Source: Cristatella mucedo (Eukaryota; Bryozoa; Phylactolaemata; Cristatellidae). From it: a DNA stretch of 64,000 bases. Position numbers and translations under genes: made by a program. The stretch lies in the NCBI GenBank assembly GCA_009760855.2, contig WPIO01000035.1, forward strand, positions 3,728,501 to 3,792,500, given 5' to 3'. This document shows, in pieces, positions 38,701-49,608 of this stretch (position 1 is the first letter of the stretch; every line of letters starts with the position of its first letter). The notes beneath the pieces were generated by a model. It was not told where the DNA came from. It was given only the letters and a program-made list of their open reading frames with translations, and did no database searches.

Positions 38701-39483
38701 ATGCGTTCTGACAAGGTTGGTGGCGGGGTTGCAATTGTTGTTCGCGAATCGTTTGGCTATAAAATGCGCAGTTTCTCGCATGGGTCATCGTTTGAATCGG
38801 TTGCAATCGCGTCTTCATTAAAGACAATGCCTCTCACCGTTGTGATATACCGGCCTCTTTCTGGCTGTCTAAACTTGTTTATAGAGGAGTTTTCAGAGTT
38901 CTTCGCTAAAATATTTGTGTGTGACAGGCCGCTACTGATTGTAGGAGACTTCAATATTCCCGTTGACAACCCTAGCAACAGCCAGGTCCGCTCATTTCTT
39001 GACTGTCTGGAGAATCTTGGTTTGGCCCAACACGTTAATCATAGCACCCACGTCGGTGGCCACATTCTAGATCTCGTGATCACTAAGGATGTCCTCCCCA
39101 CTGACTTTGTGGTGTGCCCACTGACCGTCTCAGATCATTGTTCGGTCTCGTTTACTGTTCCTGCTCCCTCGTACGTGCAGGGCAATGTCGAATTTGCCAA
39201 ACGACGTAACTTAAAAAGCATTGACATGGACAAGTTTTTGAAATCTGTTTGTGATGCAGGCCTTCTTGATTTGTATTCAGACTCGACCTGCAGCCTCGAT
39301 ACCCTCACTGATGCGATGAACATGACACTCAGGAGTGCTCTTGACAGGCATGCTCCCGTTCGCTCTATCCGTTTTCAAAGTCGTCGAGATTGCATTCAGT
39401 TTACAAAAAACTCCTTAAGATGCGCCGTGTTAAGCACACGCTGGAACGTCGTTTCAAGAAATCGGGGTCTGAGGCAGACCTAG
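38701..39483 (+). pseudogene. LINE AP-endonuclease domain fragment
   Basis: The 260-codon frame belongs to the endonuclease/exonuclease/phosphatase fold of L2-type LINEs, which nicks target DNA to prime reverse transcription. Visible motifs are GDFNIP (metal/phosphate site), HILDLVIT and the catalytic SDH. The N-terminal third of the domain is absent. The frame leaves the coding register near 39400, where a second frame takes over. Confidence 0.85.
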
Positions 39484-39692
39484 TCAATTTTAAAGACTTC
39501 CTTCGTGTTTACACCCGAAAGCTTAAAAAAGCCAGGGCTTCTCTTTTCATTAGAAGACTGAATTCCTGCCAGTCGGACACTAAAAAGATTTAAAAGACAG
39601 TAAACCATTTACTGGCCAATGCTGTCAGGTCTGACTCCCCAGATATAAAGGGATCAGCCGAAAGGTTTTCAGCCTTCTTTACTGAAAAAATT

Positions 39693-40493
39693 GTGCACAT
39701 TCGTGCGTCCATTAAGCCCCCACCGACCAAAGCAATCGCCGTTCCTCAACCTGTGACCTTTCTTAAGTGGTTCTCTGATGTTTCTGCCTGTGATGTGGTT
39801 GCCTTAATAAGGTCTAGCAAAAAGAGCTCGTCTCCTGAAGACCCTGTACCTTCATCTCTGATGTCTTCACTTGCAGACCAACTTAGCCTTGCCATAACCA
39901 AGATTTTTAATGCTTCTTTGGGAAAAGGGGTCGTCCCCAAGTCCTTCAAATCGGCAATCGTTAGACCTATTTTTAAAAAGCCTGGATTAGACACAGAGGT
40001 CCTAGCAAACTATCGTCCACCAGTGTCCCTTCTTCAGTTCTTATCAAAGATTCTTGAAAAAATTGTTGCTAAGCAGCTAGTTGAACATATTGAAAATAAT
40101 GGAATGTCAGAAACATTTCAATCAGGTTTCAAGAGGCAGCACTCTACTGAAACTGCTCTCCTCCGTGTTAACAATGACATTCTACGTGGCAACGACGACG
40201 GTAATGTAACTGCCTTAGCTCTGCTAGATCTGTCTGCTGCCTTCGACACCATTGATCACGAAGTTCTGCTTGAACGATTGAGAACAACGATCGGTCTGGC
40301 AGACGAAGCACTGGCGTGGTTTAAATCATACTTGTCTGATCGTGTTCAATCCGTGTCGTGTGGGGGTCAGGTCTCAGAAATGAGAAGGGTCACCTGTAGA
40401 GTCCCTCAAGGGTCTGTACTCGGTCCCTTGCTGTTCTCCATTTATACGCAACCTCTGGGAAAAGTGATTAAGGCCCATGGAATAGGTATGTAA
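39693..40493 (+). pseudogene. LINE reverse transcriptase, fingers/palm fragment
   Basis: The 266-codon frame covers RT blocks from IVRPIFKKPGLD through LSKILEKIVAKQLVEHIE, LLDLSAAFDTIDHEVLL (first catalytic Asp in AFDTIDH) and [15 protein letters not shown]. It is cut off four codons before the YADD box by the inverted family-B insertion. Confidence 0.9.
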
Positions 40494-40685
40494 TGTATCT
40501 CCGCCAGTAACTCCACAAAGTCACAAAGACCATGTGGGTGTTATGCAGGAGAGTTTTGTATAGAGCACTCACAGCCTAAGCGGCTTTCGGTACGCATTCG
40601 GTAGCCAACAGACTTCGTCTCACGCAACAAGGAGAAAGTGGGAAGCATACCAGAGTTAGGAGAGCAGTTAAGGTAGTGAGTAGCA
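40486..40685 (-). mobile_element. LINE family B 3' module nested inside RT
   Basis: The plus strand reads GTATGTAATGTATCTCCGCC..GGTAGTGAGTAGC, the inverted 3' end of the same family. Other copies read ..CATGGAATAGGATATCACTTC without it, so the insertion point is exact to a few bases. It splits the RT ORF between the PQG and ADD boxes. Confidence 0.92.
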
Positions 40686-41728
40686 TATCACTTCTATGCT
40701 GACGATACTCAGTTGCATTTGTCATTTAAACCGTCGGAATCTGCTGCAGCAACTGAGAAACTGAGTGCTTGCCTTGCCGATATTCGATCCTGGATGTCGG
40801 AAAACTTCCTGAAATTAAATGACGATAGAACCGAAGTGCTTCTCATAGGACACCCTAAGCGTGTGGCTGGATTAAAAGGCTTTGCTGTTCTAATAGGCGA
40901 TGCTATTGTGCGACCTTCACCACGTGCTCGTAATCTAGGTGTCGTGTTCGACAGCTGCCTCAGTTTCAAAAGCTTCATTCAGAAGACTGCCTCTACAGCT
41001 AGCTATCACATCCGATCCCTATCCAAGATTAGAAGCTGTCTCCCACAGTGGCTTGTAAAAAATTTAACTAGCTCCTAAGTTCTGTCTCGGCTTGATTATT
41101 GTAATTCCCTTTTGGCTGGGCTACCAAAGAAAGCTATTATGCCACTACAGCGGACTATAAATATGGCTGCAAGGCTAGTCTTTAAGTACCAGCGGTTTGA
41201 GCACGTGTCACCTTTGCTGGAAGAGCTAGGATGGTTGCCGGTTCAGCAAAGGATACAGAGCAAAGTTCTTATGCTGACCCACAACGCCCGCCACGGCTTG
41301 GCTTCTTCATAACTAGCTGAACTGCTGCATCAGTTTCAGCCTGTTCGCGCCCTAAGGTCCTGTGTGGACAATAAATTAGCTGTTCCATTCCTCAGCTTAA
41401 AGACCATTGGCGACAGAAGCTTTAGCTCTGCAGGTCCTAGACTGTGAAACTCGCTTCCACAATTCTTACGCAACGACATCTACTCTCCAACTGCCGACTA
41501 TGGCACATCTTTTTCAGCTGTCCTGAACTGCTACTTCTAGGCTACTCACTACCTCAACTGCTCTCCCAACTCTGCTATGCTTCCCACTTTCTCTTTGTTG
41601 CGTGAGACGATGTCTGTTGGCTACCGAATGCGTACTGAAAGCCGCTTAGGCTGTGAATGCGCCATACAAAACTCTCCTGCGTAAGACCCACATGGTCTTT
41701 ATGACTTTGTGTAGTTACTGACGGAGAT

Positions 41729-41873
<145 letters not shown>

Positions 41874-41884
41874 TACATATATAC

Positions 41885-42095
41885 TTCCATGCTACTCACT
41901 ACCTCAACTGCTCTCCCGACTCAGCTAAGCTTCCCCCTTTCTCTTTGCTGCGTGAGATATAGTTTATTTGGCTAACGAATGCGTACCGAAAGCCGTTTAG
42001 GCTTTGAGTGAGCTATATTAAACTCTCCTGTTTAGCACTAATTTAGTCTATATGAGTTTTTGAGTTACAGAGGGTGATAAATCGCATTAAATTAC
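41885..42095 (+). mobile_element. LINE family B, variant 3' module
   Basis: CTTCCATGCTACTCACTACC..GAGTTACAGAGGGTGATAAATC belongs to a sub-variant (GTTTATTTGGCTAACGAATG). The LINE piece at the right end of the Polinton (63.2-63.41 kb) belongs to it too. Confidence 0.85.
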
Positions 42096-42460
42096 ATATA
42101 TGCAAATGCTAAATGCTGATGCAATGAGATTATTTCTTCTTGTTATCCATAATTTTCTCGTAGTTGAGCTATTTTACTTTAGCTGCTACCCGTATGTGCT
42201 TTTTCTGCTGCTAGAAATAATCTTCTAGGCTATCACAGCATTTGAGAATGCACTTTTGCGTTAAAAAACTCCCCAGTTACCTTAATGTACCGGATTCGAG
42301 CAGATGCTGAATCATGCCGGCCGACAAAAGTTTATAAGTGGAATAGACTTTGTCTTAACATGTCCTAAAATAATTGCAGAAAAAGAGCATTCCTAGAATG
42401 CAACTACCCAGTCATCTAGTGTGCTCGCTCGTTTGTAGCTACTGCCAGCATTTTGTAAGC
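42096..42460. other. Upstream region of the peptide gene
   Basis: AT-rich, with no repeat recognised. It probably contains the proximal promoter of the gene starting near 42490. I do not assign transcription-factor sites. Confidence 0.4.
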
Positions 42461-42470
42461 TATATAAAAA
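42461..42470 (+). promoter_or_regulatory. TATA box of the antimicrobial-peptide-like gene
   Basis: TATATAAAAA lies about 30 bases before a pyrimidine-rich start region (CCTTTCACTATC). It is followed by a 5'-UTR exon with a consensus donor at 42521/42522. The geometry fits a standard RNA polymerase II core promoter. Confidence 0.7.
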
Positions 42471-42490
42471 ACTGCGGACTGTGTGCCTTT

Positions 42491-42521
42491 CACTATCTCC
42501 TGCACTTAATCCTAGCAAACG
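42491..42521 (+). other. Non-coding exon 1 of the peptide gene
   Basis: This leader of about 30 bases ends CAAACG|GTGAGT. The intron (42522-43250) ends CTACTTTCAG, four bases before the start codon. The transcription start is inferred from the TATA position. Confidence 0.6.
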
Positions 42522-43254
42522 GTGAGTAGTGACAATCAAAAAGTTCTTCTGAGCTTGCTAGAATCGCCACCGTGAGTGTATTTGCCTTTTTAGTGGAGCT
42601 GGAGTATAAACGAGAATACTCTATTTATTTAGAGCTTCGGGAAACTAAAGATTGTGTTAGTTAGACGGAAATCATAATCTCAATCTACCTAGCTGCCGTC
42701 TCGTTTCATACTGCTAGTGCTGCTAGTTGCATGCTCTTCATGAAGCTCATTTTATGATCTTTTTACTGATCGCTCAATGTTGCTTGAGTCCACGGCTTAA
42801 GTAAAAACGATATCGGATCTAGTGAAAAGGCGGATTCATATTCTCAGCGATTCTACTGAATGCTTCAGATTATGGGTAACATGTTAAATAGATCCAATTA
42901 AAAACTAAAAGTTTGTGCTCCTAAAATTCTATCGACAAAAGACATTGGTCGCTGGTTTCAGGCTTGAAGATTTTTTGAAAGTTCAGGCAATCCGAATGCA
43001 TGCCAATGTTATGTATGCTTATATTTACAGCTGTGTTTCCTAATAAATTTTCAACGACAAAACTCAAGTGGCATAGCTTTGAAAACTATTATTTCACCTG
43101 GGGATTGGGTAATGTAAAACAAAGGTCGTTTTTGAGAGATTAAAACAGGAAATAAAATAATCTGTTTTCGACGCTGGGATCGTTCTTATCTAACCAAATC
43201 TCTCTTGGCTCTTGAAAAGATCTGCACTGGATGTTACCCTCTACTTTCAGAAAA

Positions 43255-43824
43255 ATGAAGGCCGTCACTGTGGCTGTTGTTGCGGTGTTGCTGTTCAATC
43301 TGGTGATGTCTTCGGTAAGTTTTGTGAAGCCTACTTATTCAAATTTTATTTTCTTCTGACTGCATGATGACCGGCCTATATATACGTCACTACAATGGAG
43401 ACCAGCAAAAAATATTTTTTGTGCAATTATTTAATGTTACTTTGCCTATTCATTGTTAGGTTTCTTGTGTACTGCATGCAAAGTGGCCGCAGACAATCGA
43501 TCTGATACTCTATTGCAGAATGTCCTAGAAACTTCCGACTTGAGCCCTGAGCTGGAAGCTGAAATGGAGGAGATTTTCAGAGGTGACTAATGGAAGAGCG
43601 GAACTGTTCGACTGGCCGTAGCGGTGGTAGAGATTGAATTATTCGCCCATAATAGGCGATTAAAATTGTCTTGTGATTGCTGTCTTTCAGAATACGCCAA
43701 TGTAAAGAGGGGCTGGTCCAGCTACCTTGCAAAGCTGGCTGCCATCAAGGCTGCCATCAAGGAAGGTAAATACGCTTGGAAGTACGGTCTGAAGCACGGT
43801 CTGAAGTACGGTTCGGAGTCTTAG
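43255..43824 (+). CDS. Cationic amphipathic antimicrobial-like prepropeptide (three coding exons)
   Basis: The model joins 43255-43314, 43519-43582 and 43691-43824. Introns have GTAAGT/TTGCAG and GTGACT/TTTCAG borders with consistent phases, giving about 85 residues. Exon one encodes a signal peptide (MKAVTVAVVAVLLFNLVMSS). Exon two is acidic (..SDLSPELEAEMEEIF), a typical neutralising pro-region. Exon three has a KR cleavage site followed by a mature segment of about 37 residues starting GWSSYLAKLAAIKAAIKEGK and ending in Lys-Tyr-Gly / Lys-His-Gly repeats. It has seven Lys and only two Glu, and its heptad-like spacing suits an amphipathic helix. A Gly-Trp start and Lys/aromatic richness recall ascidian styelins, but styelins carry their acidic region after the mature peptide, so homology is not claimed. 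It is probably secreted and membrane-active; a neuropeptide or structural peptide is possible. TATA, leader exon and AATAAA all fit. Confidence 0.8.
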
Positions 43825-43918
43825 ATGCTGTCACAGCAAAATAGTCTGCTGCAATGAAAGGAATCTGACCCTACAGGAAATGCACTGTATGGTTTCAAGG
43901 GAACGTGATGTTCTACGG

Positions 43919-43924
43919 AATAAA
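43919..43924 (+). terminator. Polyadenylation signal AATAAA
   Basis: AATAAA lies 95 bases after the stop codon of the peptide gene and fits its 3' end. Confidence 0.7.
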
Positions 43925-43979
43925 TGCTATTCCAAAGCATTATGAAATTCGTTTGCAGTATTTATTAAATTTTGTTTGT

Positions 43980-44214
43980 GTGCCTGCTAAACTAGGCTCT
44001 CACAGTTAGTGCAATACAATTCATCAGTAGGGAGCATCAAACTACTTCTAGCTGACCTGCATTAGCACCCAAACAAGCAAAGCATCACTTAAGATTCTGC
44101 CAATAACTTTGAGGCTACTTAATTATCTGGTCCGAATCTACGTATCAAATTTACTCCCCCAACAGAGTAAGCATATTTGACCAGCTTCACAGAGTCCAAT
44201 TGCTAGACTGTACT
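43980..44214 (+). mobile_element. Old L2-like LINE fragment
   Basis: It resembles the fragment at 35.0-35.3 kb (GCTCTCACAGTTAGTGCAATAC..TAGCTGACCTGCATTAGCACCCAAACAAGC). No frame remains. Confidence 0.55.
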
Positions 44215-45010
44215 TCATTATCAGCTCAAGCAGCAACTGAGAAATTGAATGCTTGCCTTGCCGATATTCGATCCTGGATATCGGAAAACTTTCTGAAAAT
44301 AAATGATGATAAAACCGAACTGCTGCTCACAGGACACATTAAGCGCGTGGCTGGATTAAAAGGCTTTGCCCTTCTAATAGGTGATGCTATTGTGCGCCAA
44401 TCAGCACGTGCTCGAAATTTAGGTGTCATTTTCGACAGCTGCTTCAATTTTTAAGGCTTCATTCAGAAGACTGCTTCTGTAGCTAACCATCAGGTCCGAT
44501 CCCTATTTAAGATTAGGAGCTGTCTCCCACAGTTGCTTGTAAAAAATTTAACTAGCTCCTTAATTCTGCATTGGCTTGATTATTGTAATTCCCTTTTGGC
44601 TGTGCTGCCAAAGAAAGCTATTAGGCCACTGCAGCTGACTATGAATATGGCTGCAAGGCTAGTCTTCAAGTCCCAGCGGTTTGAGCACATGTCGCCTTTG
44701 CTGGAAGAGCTAGGATGGTTGCAGGTTCAGCAAAGGATACTGGGCAAAGTTCCTATGCTGACCCACAACGCCTGCCACGGCTTGGCTTCTTCATACCTAG
44801 CTGAACTGCTGCACCAGTTTCAGCCTGTTCGCGCCCTCAGGTCCTGTGTGGACAATAAATTAGCTGTCCCATTCCCCCGCTTAAAGACCGTTGGCGACAG
44901 AAGCTTTAGCTCTGCAGGTCCTAGACTGTGGAACTCGCTTCCACAATTATTTCACAACGACAACTACTCTCCAACTGCCGACTATGGCACATCTTTTCCA
45001 GGGGTCCTTG
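44215..45010 (+). mobile_element. LINE family B, left half of a copy split by the Polinton
   Basis: Distal RT sequence (44200-44454 and 44533-45033 frames) has LADIRSWISENFLKINDDKTE, RARNLGVIFDSC, LDYCNSLLAVLPKKAI and AGPRLWNSLPQL. It runs to CACATCTTTTCCAGGGGTCCTTGA and is then cut by the Polinton terminus. In uninterrupted copies the next bases are GCTGCTACTTCTATGCTACTC, which here resume at 63.2 kb. Confidence 0.88.
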
Positions 45011-45013
45011 ATC

Positions 45014-45134
45014 TAAGAAAAGTACCCTTTTAGGACATTTCCCTTTTCAATCCTTCTCATGCTCGCTATCGTTCGCATTTCGAAGTCTTGCAATGGAAAA
45101 TGTCCCAAAAGTTTACTTTTCCTCCAACGTTAAA
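45014..45134 (+). repeat. Polinton left terminal inverted repeat
   Basis: It begins TAAGAAAAGTACCCTTTTAG and ends CCTCCAACGTTAAA. Compared with the right end it differs at scattered positions and by occasional single-base gaps, so it is old. Confidence 0.93.
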
Positions 45135-45182
45135 ACTTGTGTCCTATTTATTTTTTCAATTAAACAAAATTTCTTTCCTTAA

Positions 45183-45187
45183 TATAG
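45183..45187 (+). promoter_or_regulatory. TATAG start-proximal motif before the polymerase gene
   Basis: AATATAG immediately precedes the ATG of the polymerase reading frame, with no spacer. It is the same motif class as at other Polinton genes. Confidence 0.5.
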
Positions 45188-48100
45188 ATGCATCGAAAAA
45201 TTCCTCAAAAGGGAAACTCGTTTCACGCCGAGTCAAAAAGACTAATGAATATTGATGACATAACTCCAAGTAAAAGTAGTGCTTCTAGACTTCATAAGTT
45301 TAAATTAGATTTTGTTGGAGCAAGTGGAAAATATGAGAGATATGTTCTCAAAGGAAGAGACTATTCAGCAACTGAAATTGATGATTTCTTTAATAGTATA
45401 ATACCAAGTTATAATAACGTATTAAAAGAAGTAACAACTAGATTCTCTTCATTTAAATTGAAAACAAATATTTCATTCCATTCATATCACGATGAAACTG
45501 AAAAAAATTCTCATAGTGTTGTAACAGGTTCTAAGTTAGTTCCAGTTGTTAACAGATCTGATTATACAAATATTATTAAAGACCAATTACAATCTTAAAA
45601 AGAATCAATAGACAAAATTATTGGCAAGAATCCAGGTTCTGGTAGGAGATTGATTGGTGTAAAACGTCTTGAGATTAATGTTAGTGAATATATTATTAGA
45701 GCAGGTTCATCTTATTTACCATTACCAACTGGTTTAGCAAAGAAGCGTTGTTGTATTAAAATAAAGAATGAAGATAAATATTGTGCATTGTGGTGTGTAT
45801 TAAGATTCCTAAATCCCGTGTGTTCTTCCAGAGAGATACATTGATTTAATTAAAATATTATAAGCTAATTATCAAGAATTAAATGAACCTCTTTCACAAC
45901 TTGAATGGCCCTTCAAAGTAATTGATATTAAAAACCTAGGTAAACTATTTAATGTTAGTATAAATGTTTATAAATATAATGAAAAATCAGGTGTATAGCC
46001 TCTAAGGATTGTATCAAGAAAATTAGAGATTCCAGATAGACATATTAATCTTTTATTGATAACTAAATCTGAAAAAAGTCATTATGTATTGATAAAGAAT
46101 TTTAGTGGATTATGTAGAACAGCTAATAAAGGAGGGTCAGTATTTTATTGTCGCAGGTGTATGGCTAAATTATTTTCAGATGAAGATTTTAAGAATCATT
46201 TAGTTTTATGTAAAGGTCTTAATTCTAGTTACTCTAAATTAAAAATGCCTGGTATTGTTGAGAATAAGGAAACAGGACGAACAAAAGATGCTAAACTTTT
46301 AAATTTTAGTGACCATGAAAAACTAATTAAGTCTCCATATGTTTGCTATGCAGATTTCGAGAGTTTGAATGTAAAGACATGTGATGTTTGTTATGAAAGT
46401 ATAGTATTTAACAATATCAGTCTAACTTATTGTAATAGTAAATTAACAACCGGTAAATGCAGTGATACATGTACTAATATGTTACAAGTCCCATGTGGTT
46501 CATGTGCAATTATTCTTGATATTAATGGAAAAGTATTAATAGATAATGATATAAATGAAGGAAAGCCTTGTATATTTTTAAATAGAAGTAATGATTGTGT
46601 TAAGTTGCTTTTGGAATTTATAATGAATGTTTCAAATGAGTTGAAAGATAAGTTACTAGAGCACACTGCAGTAACTATTATTTTTGATTCTTATGCTCGT
46701 AAACAATTTAATGATTCATCTAGTTTTTGGATATGTAATGGTAAATTTGTTGATGAAGAACAAGTAAATATAAAAGCAAGAGATCACTGTCATTTTACTG
46801 GTAAATTTAGAGGTGCAGCTCATAAACTTTGTAACTCACTTGTCAGATTTAAAAAAAAGTAGTTGGAAACTTCCTATCTTTATTCACAATTTGAAAGGAT
46901 ATGATTCTCATTTGATTGTGAAAGGAATGTCAACATTTAGTCTTAATTGTAAACCTGTTGCACATAATATGGGATATTATATGTCAATGTCATTTGAGAA
47001 TTTTGAGTTTAAAGATTCTATTAATTTTATGATTGGTGGTTTAAGTGATAGTGTGACTTCAGTAAAGAAAGCAAATTCTAACTTTGATGTTAAGATTGAT
47101 GTCTTTAAAAACTATATCCAGATATTGATGTTAAGGTTCTTAAAGATGTTATAACAAGCCAGTGCATGTAACCCCTAACCATGTTATTCATTTTGTTTGT
47201 CTTTCAAGCATGATTTTACTTACTATTCTATTGCGTATCACTTTGCAGCAAATGTAAAGCGCCTAGAAAGAGATTAAGTTCTCTGAGGGCGCTTTATCAA
47301 GTGCAATATTATTATTATTATTAACAAGAAAAGGTATTTATCCTTACGAGTACATGGATTCTTTTGATAAATTCAATGAGACTAAGATTCCAGATATTAA
47401 AGCATTCAATAGTAAACTTGCTTTTGATAAAGGTATTAGTACTGAAGAATGCTAACATGCACTAAATGTATTTAAACTTTTTAGCATGAAAGATTTAGGA
47501 GATTATCATGATATTTATCTATATGCAGTTGTTACACTTCTTGCTGATTACTATGAAGCATACATAAACAGTTTTATTGAATTGTTTAAACTAGATCCTG
47601 CTCACTATCTATCTGCACCACACTATGCATGGTCTTGAACTTTGTTTTACACCAAATGTACTATACATTTATTAGGTAAGAAGGAAGGAGACTTCCAAAT
47701 ATATCAAAAGTTTAAAGAATCAATAAGAGGCGGAGTTTGTCGTCAGTAGAAGACTTTGTAAAGCTAGTAGTACTAATCATATTATGTACTGGGATGCAAC
47801 AAGTTTATATCCAACAGTTATGATGTGGCGCTTACCTATTACAGAACCTATTGAAGATTATTTAAGTAATTGGCCTCTTGAAAAAATAATGTCACTACCT
47901 GAAGATGGTAAAACAGGAACATTTGTCTTATGTGATTCAGAGTATCCAAAATAATTACATGATTTACATAATGATTATCCACTTTGTCCTGAAAGTAGAG
48001 TTGTTGATAATTCTGAGTTTTCAAGATACCAAACAAGTTTTCATCAGGTCCAAGCACTGTACCAAAACTGATCTGTGATTTTAATAATAAAACTAATTAT

Positions 48101-49131
48101 CTAACACATTACAGATACTTTCAGTTTGTTGTTAGTAAAGGATTGATCCCAACTAAAATACATAGAGTATATAAATTCAATCAAGAACCATGGGCAAAAC
48201 ATTCATTGATATATGTGCAGAGAAAAAGATTGAGTTTGATCGTAAGAAAGATGAATTTAAAAGAAATCTATACAAAGGTTTTATGTGTCAAATCTTTGGA
48301 AAGCCATGTGAAAACGTAAAAAATAGAACATGTGTTAGATTAGTAAATACAGGAACAGATAAGAATGATTAATTGTATAGTAAATTAATAAAAGATCCCA
48401 GACTTAAAGAAATTAGATGCTTTGATAAAACTTTAGTTGGTTTCGAACATTCAAGAAAGACTACACTTCTAAACAAACCAATGTTTATAGGAGTTGCAAT
48501 TCTTGATTTATCAAAATTACATATGCAAAGATTTTACTATGACACATTGAAAGTTAAGTTTAATGATAGATTAAGTTTATTATACACATATACTGATTCA
48601 TTAGTTGTTGATATTAAAAGTGAAAACTTTGAGAAAGAGACGGATGATATTAAAGATTGGTTTCATAGTGACGAGTTTGGTAAATCCAAGGATGAGATGA
48701 AAGGTGAACAAATTGATGAGTTTATCGCATTAAGGCCAAAATTATGTTCTGTTGCTTCAAAGAAACCACTTATAAAAGCAAAGGGTGTTCCAAAAGAAGT
48801 AATTAAGAATTCAAAGATAACACACAATGAACACGTCCAATGTCTAACTACTGCTTAAGATATTTATAAAAAAGATGGTAGTACTAAAGACTTTGATGAA
48901 ACACTTGATAGAGATTTCTATCGTATGACACAAAGTAAACATAATATTATAACAAAGAAACTTAAGAAAAGAGCACTATCAGCATTCGAATCAAAACGTA
49001 ATTGGTTAGATTGTGGTTGTTGTAGTTATGCATACGGTCATTACAAGATTGCAGAAGCATTAAACTATGATACTAATCCAGGCCACTGTAAAACTTGTAA
49101 TATTAGTATAGATGCCAAAAAGGAAGATTGA
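45188..49131 (+). pseudogene. Protein-primed DNA polymerase B (pPolB) relic
   Basis: Would replicate the element from a terminal protein. The reading frame is broken by several stops and frameshifts and by a LINE insertion, but family blocks are in order. There is an N-terminal extension (45188-45598, then 45650-45844) and a zinc-finger segment (YCRRCMAKLFSDEDFKNH, about 46150). Exo I CYADFESL is near 46345, the RDHCHFTGKFRGAAH block near 46780, and Exo II FIHNLKGYDSHLI near 46885. An Exo III segment at 47500-47560 has the metal-binding Asp replaced by Val. Motif A YWDATSLYP is at 47787, motif B (FGKPCENVKNRT) at 48300, and motif C near 48590 reads YTYTDS where the family has YTDTDS. The last part (48925-49131) keeps YGHYKIAE. 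Confidence 0.9.
47152..47328 (+). mobile_element. LINE family A tail inserted in pPolB, with 7-bp target duplication
   Basis: CCAGTGCATGTAACCCC..ATTATTATTATTAT (47159-47321) is flanked by TAACAAG on both sides (47152-47158 and 47322-47328). Family text continues across the junction, from VLKDVI before it to TRKGIYPYEYMDS after it. The copy is only about 160 bp. Confidence 0.92.
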
Positions 49132-49264
49132 AAATACTAAATCATTACCAGTAAAGAGAGTTGGATTTTCAGATAAAAAGAAAAAACAAGATTATAAAAA
49201 ACTAGTTGATATACAAGAAGAATTAGAGTTATACAAGTCAATGGAGAAATTAAATATATATTAA
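49112..49264 (+). CDS. Small basic Polinton protein (unknown)
   Basis: A 50-codon frame overlaps the last codons of the polymerase relic in another register. It starts MPKRKIENTKSLPVKRVGF, is rich in Lys, and has a predicted helical C-terminal half (KLVDIQEELELYKSMEK). No family is recognised. A small basic protein beside a polymerase could be a DNA-binding or terminal-protein-like factor, but that is speculation. Confidence 0.4.
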   Translation: MPKRKIENTKSLPVKRVGFSDKKKKQDYKKLVDIQEELELYKSMEKLNIY

Positions 49265-49285
49265 CAGAATTATTTTTACTATTAT

Positions 49286-49570
49286 ATGATGGATCCCAAA
49301 GAAATCGTTGTTACCAGTTCTGATAGTGAGTCAGAGTATTCAGAGGATTCAATCGATGACCCTGAGTATCAAATGGAAACAGAATCTGAATCTGAGTCTT
49401 ACGAGTCTGAAGCTTCATCTTATATTGAAACAAAATCTGAATCGGAAGAGAGTGAAGATCTAGAAGAACTTCTATTTGGTAAACAATATGAAGATTTCAC
49501 CGATGAGGATGTAAAATTAAATGAAGAGTATCTTGAATCATTGGTCAGCTCCGAAGGTGATGAGATTTAA
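49286..49570 (+). CDS. Highly acidic Polinton protein (unknown)
   Basis: An intact frame of 94 codons (or 93 from the second ATG) is almost entirely Ser, Glu and Asp. Repeats such as ESESESYESEASS lead to a C-terminal LEELLFGKQYEDF segment. It is probably disordered and could mimic nucleic acid or act as a transactivator or histone-binding tail. No family is identified. It lies 21 bases after the small basic protein gene. A TATATG stretch directly precedes the start. Confidence 0.6.
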   Translation: MMDPKEIVVTSSDSESEYSEDSIDDPEYQMETESESESYESEASSYIETKSESEESEDLEELLFGKQYEDFTDEDVKLNEEYLESLVSSEGDEI

Positions 49571-49597
49571 TTTTAATTAAATAAAGTTTTAATTTCA

Positions 49598-49608
49598 TAT
49601 ATAGAAAA
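49598..49608 (+). promoter_or_regulatory. TATATAG motif, paralogue A
   Basis: TATATAGAAAA is followed by ATT where paralogue B has ATG at the equivalent position, so the motif is kept while the start codon is lost. Confidence 0.6.

Noticed and set aside
44200-45033. Host gene in the 166-codon frame before the Polinton
   Set aside because: Its motifs (LDYCNSLLAVLPKKAI, PRLWNSLPQ) are the distal RT of LINE family B. The last codons run into the Polinton terminus.
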